From Corticicoccus populi (GTDB lineage: Bacteria > Bacillota > Bacilli > Staphylococcales > Salinicoccaceae), in the NCBI RefSeq assembly GCF_042686195.1, contig NZ_JBHUOQ010000004.1, forward strand, positions 434,001-498,000: 64,000 bases of DNA, given 5' to 3'. The translations under genes were made by a program, and so were the position numbers. This document shows, one piece after another, positions 62,003 through 64,000 of the stretch; position 1 is the first letter of the stretch, and each line of letters begins with the position of its first letter. Below the pieces are notes generated by a model that did not search any database, was not told where the DNA came from, and worked only from the letters and a program-made list of their open reading frames with translations.

Positions 62003-62677
62003 TTATTTGTTCCCTAAATCGACAACATTGTCTTTTATTTTATAATCAGGGTTTTCCGGGACTGTTCGAACATCTTTGGAATTTGCTTCATCCGATGATT
62101 CTCCGTCTGGTGCAGAAGATTCGCTGTCATGATTATCTGCAGGCTCAATGTCATGTGTACTTACGACATAGCTTCGCATGTCGACAGTCACACCGTCTTC
62201 ACTGTTTGAATCTGTAACGGCTTCCTTGTTTTCAGCTTTCGCGACTTCCGGAGTAATTGTTTTTGTATCTTCTGGTTGAGATTTAATATGAACAGGTTCT
62301 ATTTTGTCCTGCTTTTCAGAAATTGATGATTCCTGTTCTTCCGGTGCATTAAGTGAATCCGTATTAAAACTGCTGACGAAAACAAGGAACTGCCCGTTTT
62401 CTACAACAGCCTGGTAATGTTCCCGTTCGTCCGGAGATAAATCCAGCTCGCCGAATACTCGGTTTTCAGCCGTACTGTCGCCGAGACGGGATACGAGTCT
62501 GTCCCATAGATTACCGCTTGATTTTTTGAAATGAACACCGGAATACCTGAATGTACTGTATTTGAATCCCTCTTTATAAATAACTGTAATATCTTCATCT
62601 TCCACATCTTCGATACGCAGTTTATCAATCAATCGCAATACTTCAATTTCATCATTTAAAATTTCAAATTTTGACAT
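62003..62677 (-). CDS. General stress (YflT-like) protein with acidic disordered tail
   Basis: This protein of 224 residues starts with a domain of about 105 residues resembling YflT (general stress protein 17M): NDEIEVLRLIDKLRIEDVED, WDRLVSRLGDS and GELDLSPDEREHYQAVVENG. The second half is acidic, rich in Ser, Glu and Asp, and probably disordered. A sigma-B-type promoter at 62728-62753 supports membership of the general stress regulon. GGGGGCG precedes the ATG. Function unknown. Confidence 0.75.
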   Translation of the reverse strand: MSKFEILNDEIEVLRLIDKLRIEDVEDEDITVIYKEGFKYSTFRYSGVHFKKSSGNLWDRLVSRLGDSTAENRVFGELDLSPDEREHYQAVVENGQFLVFVSSFNTDSLNAPEEQESSISEKQDKIEPVHIKSQPEDTKTITPEVAKAENKEAVTDSNSEDGVTVDMRSYVVSTHDIEPADNHDSESSAPDGESSDEANSKDVRTVPENPDYKIKDNVVDLGNK

Positions 62678-62727
62678 TGCTTATTCGCCCCCAGTTGTAA
62701 TAAAAATGACGCAGATTTAGTTATTTT

Positions 62728-62753
62728 ATTCCCGATAATCGTATTATATAAAC
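62728..62753 (-). promoter_or_regulatory. Sigma-B promoter of the YflT-like gene
   Basis: On the minus strand GTTTAT, 14 bases and GGGAAT fit GWWTAW-N12-15-GGGWAW fully. Confidence 0.7.
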
Positions 62754-62810
62754 TTTTCCGAATATTGTCAGGAAAAGGTGATAAAATTTAAATATTAAGG
62801 AGGAGAAGCG

Positions 62811-63665
62811 TTGGAAAGTAAAGGAGACATCATTAGAGAAAGACGATTGTTCATGAAAATATCTCAGCAGAAACTGGCTGAGGGAATATGCTCACAGTCG
62901 ATGATTTCAAGGCTTGAGAATAATCAGTTTAATATTGGTTACAGTGATTTAGAAAGTATTCTAAAACGTCTGAATATGCAGATGAGTGATTTATTGTACG
63001 GCGAGGTTGAAAATGAATCGGCAGCTGTTCAAAAGCAGCTGGATGATTTGAGAAGTAAAGGACAGTACGATGATATTGAGGAAATCCTGGATAGAGGTAA
63101 AGCAAAAGACTTTTGGGAATCATCAATAGAATTAAACGCTTATTTTTACTGGCATCATGGATTGATACGTTATGTCAAATATCAAGATTCTGAAGGGGCA
63201 CACGCTGCTCTGGATGAAGCTGTCAGCAGGAGCGTGGACAATTTTTTAATGAAAGGATCGCTGCCCGAGATTTATATTGCCAAAGGAAATTTTTATAATG
63301 ATCAAAATCACTTAGATTTGGAATGGTATAAGAAGGCAGAGGAGAGTTACAGGAATATTGGACGAACGATTTATAAGCTGGAAATGAAGATTCTATATAA
63401 TATGATTCGTACAAACTGCAGTCGAAATGAATATCAGCGTGTAATCAGGGACTGTGATAAAGCAATTAAAGTTCTGGATGATAATGATTCTGTATATCTA
63501 ATATGTGAAATTTTTTATTTTAAAATGCTGTCTCTTATGAAAGCGGGAAGGTATTCAGAATATATGGAAGTACGAGAGAAAATTGATTACATATATAAAG
63601 TTAAAAACAAAGAATGGATGCTTCAGAACTTAGATGATTATTCTGTGGAGAATAATTTAGTGTAA
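62811..63665 (+). CDS. RRNPP-type (PlcR/Rgg-like) peptide-responsive regulator
   Basis: This 284-residue protein has an XRE HTH at residues 5-62 (IIRERRLFMKISQQKLAEGI then CSQSMISRLENNQFNIGYSD) and a helical C-terminal part of TPR type (YWHHGLIRYVKYQDSEGAHA, KKAEESYRNIGRTIYKLEMK). LAEGICSQSMISRLE is close to PlcR's HTH, and the length equals that of PlcR. Such proteins bind re-imported signal peptides in the cytoplasm. GGAGGAG precedes TTG 62811. A palindrome and a small secreted peptide gene follow at 63705 and 63754, so this is probably a quorum-sensing pair. Confidence 0.85.
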   Translation: MESKGDIIRERRLFMKISQQKLAEGICSQSMISRLENNQFNIGYSDLESILKRLNMQMSDLLYGEVENESAAVQKQLDDLRSKGQYDDIEEILDRGKAKDFWESSIELNAYFYWHHGLIRYVKYQDSEGAHAALDEAVSRSVDNFLMKGSLPEIYIAKGNFYNDQNHLDLEWYKKAEESYRNIGRTIYKLEMKILYNMIRTNCSRNEYQRVIRDCDKAIKVLDDNDSVYLICEIFYFKMLSLMKAGRYSEYMEVREKIDYIYKVKNKEWMLQNLDDYSVENNLV

Positions 63666-63704
63666 TTGATAGCGTTCCCAAATAATTCATTTTAATATAA
63701 AAAG

Positions 63705-63718
63705 TGTTCAAATGAACA
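63705..63718. promoter_or_regulatory. Palindrome, candidate operator of the peptide gene
   Basis: TGTTCA-AA-TGAACA is a perfect 6+6 inverted repeat, 36 bases upstream of the peptide ATG and 40 bases after the regulator stop. It is a natural binding site for the RRNPP protein. Confidence 0.6.
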
Positions 63719-63753
63719 TTGTTAATGAAGTGAATGATTAAGGGGGAAAGTTA

Positions 63754-63885
63754 ATGAAGGGGTTTTTGAAGAAAGTTTCAATTGTGGTTTTAATCCTGGG
63801 AATCGGTACAGGTGCTCATCTGACTGATGATGTGGAGGCAGCTAAAAAAGGCTGTAGTATTCCATGCATAGATTTTGTATATTAA
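63754..63885 (+). CDS. Small (43 aa) secreted propeptide, candidate signal for the RRNPP regulator
   Basis: The product begins MKGFLKKVSIVVLILGIGTG, a short cationic and hydrophobic Sec-type signal. A polar stretch AHLTDDVEAAKK follows, and the C-terminus is GCSIPCIDFVY. AGGGGG lies eight bases before the ATG. This is the plan of PapR/NprX-type precursors, about 40-50 residues, exported and cut to a C-terminal 5-8-mer that re-enters by the oligopeptide permease. Two cysteines close to the end are unusual. The gene is directly downstream of the regulator and in the same direction. Confidence 0.68.
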   Translation: MKGFLKKVSIVVLILGIGTGAHLTDDVEAAKKGCSIPCIDFVY

Positions 63886-63889
63886 ATCT

Positions 63890-64000
63890 ATGCTGAACAG
63901 CGGAGAAGGCTTGTTAAAAAGTTTTGAAGAGCGTTGGGTGATATACACGCTGTTACAAGATCAAAAAGAGAGAAATCCATGCAGCAGTAAAGAATATCAG
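63890..64000 (+). CDS. Partial ORF at the right edge, unidentified
   Basis: From ATG 63890 the frame stays open to the end of the window: MLNSGEGLLKSFEERWVIYT then LLQDQKERNPCSSKEYQ. No ribosome binding site is visible. It starts five bases after the peptide stop. The other two frames close quickly. I do not recognise it. Confidence 0.3.
   Translation, partial: MLNSGEGLLKSFEERWVIYTLLQDQKERNPCSSKEYQ

Noticed and set aside
1..64000. tRNA, rRNA, CRISPR, transposase, prophage or restriction-modification genes
   Set aside because: None was recognised on either strand. Repeats found were limited to operators, terminators and the 36-base pair at 54105/56327.

Overview
The window is chromosomal DNA from a low-GC Firmicute, most likely Staphylococcaceae and probably a Jeotgalicoccus/Salinicoccus-type genus rather than Staphylococcus itself. 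The basis is a ribosomal protein S18 that looks staphylococcal over its full length, strong AGGAGG ribosome binding sites, a Leu T-box on leuA, several sigma-B-type promoters and the overall mix of families. I saw no rRNA or tRNA gene, CRISPR array, transposase or phage gene.

Layout. 1-2830: end of an unidentified protein, three VOC (glyoxalase-fold) genes and a methyltransferase. 2949-14384: two parallel mannose-family PTS clusters, each carrying IIA, IIB, IIC, IID and an IphP-type tyrosine/sugar-phosphate phosphatase. One is led by an RpiR regulator. The other is followed by a PRD-type regulator and starts at a promoter overlapped by a cre site. A DDAH-like amidinohydrolase lies between them. 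14426-26700: housekeeping and stress genes, namely a frameshifted UvrA-like ABC protein with a divergent tandem-MerR regulator, VLRF1, GNAT, DUF1697, UbiA, a SAP-domain protein, a small membrane protein/XRE/DUF3169 operon, a membrane MutS-like ATPase and T-box-controlled leuA. 26915-45702: a large accessory catabolic island with two LacI regulators, two Zn-ADHs, a TRAP transporter, split transketolase, tartrate/D-malate-type dehydrogenase, two ALDHs, 3-hydroxyacyl-CoA dehydrogenase, an SDR, thiolase, CoA-transferase and Fe-ADH. 45718-52116: a beta-glucoside system of frameshifted BglG/LicT antiterminator, two RAT/terminator leaders, EIIBCA and GH3 glucosidase, interrupted by a frameshifted RibD/DHFR-fold gene. 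52180-62753: stress and redox genes, ModAB without ModC, and an isolated rpsR with its own promoter and leader. 62811-64000: an RRNPP (PlcR/Rgg-like) regulator followed by a 43-residue secreted peptide gene.

How it fits together. The first LacI protein probably binds a palindrome with core TTAAGCGCTTAA. This occurs three times: before its own gene, just after a good promoter for the ADH/TRAP operon, and before the transketolase operon. A different long palindrome precedes the acyl-CoA operon that contains the second LacI gene. Taken together these suggest TRAP uptake of a polyol or sugar acid, oxidation, ketol transfer and final processing to acyl-CoA. Two genes in this island (29092 and 42038) appear to start at AUC. 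Three other genes carry single simple frameshifts in repeats (A-tract, G-tract, 7-bp duplication), consistent with phase variation, recent decay or assembly errors.

Best candidates for undescribed biology: the regulator/peptide pair at the right edge, the twin PTS-phosphatase clusters, and the paired AUC starts.
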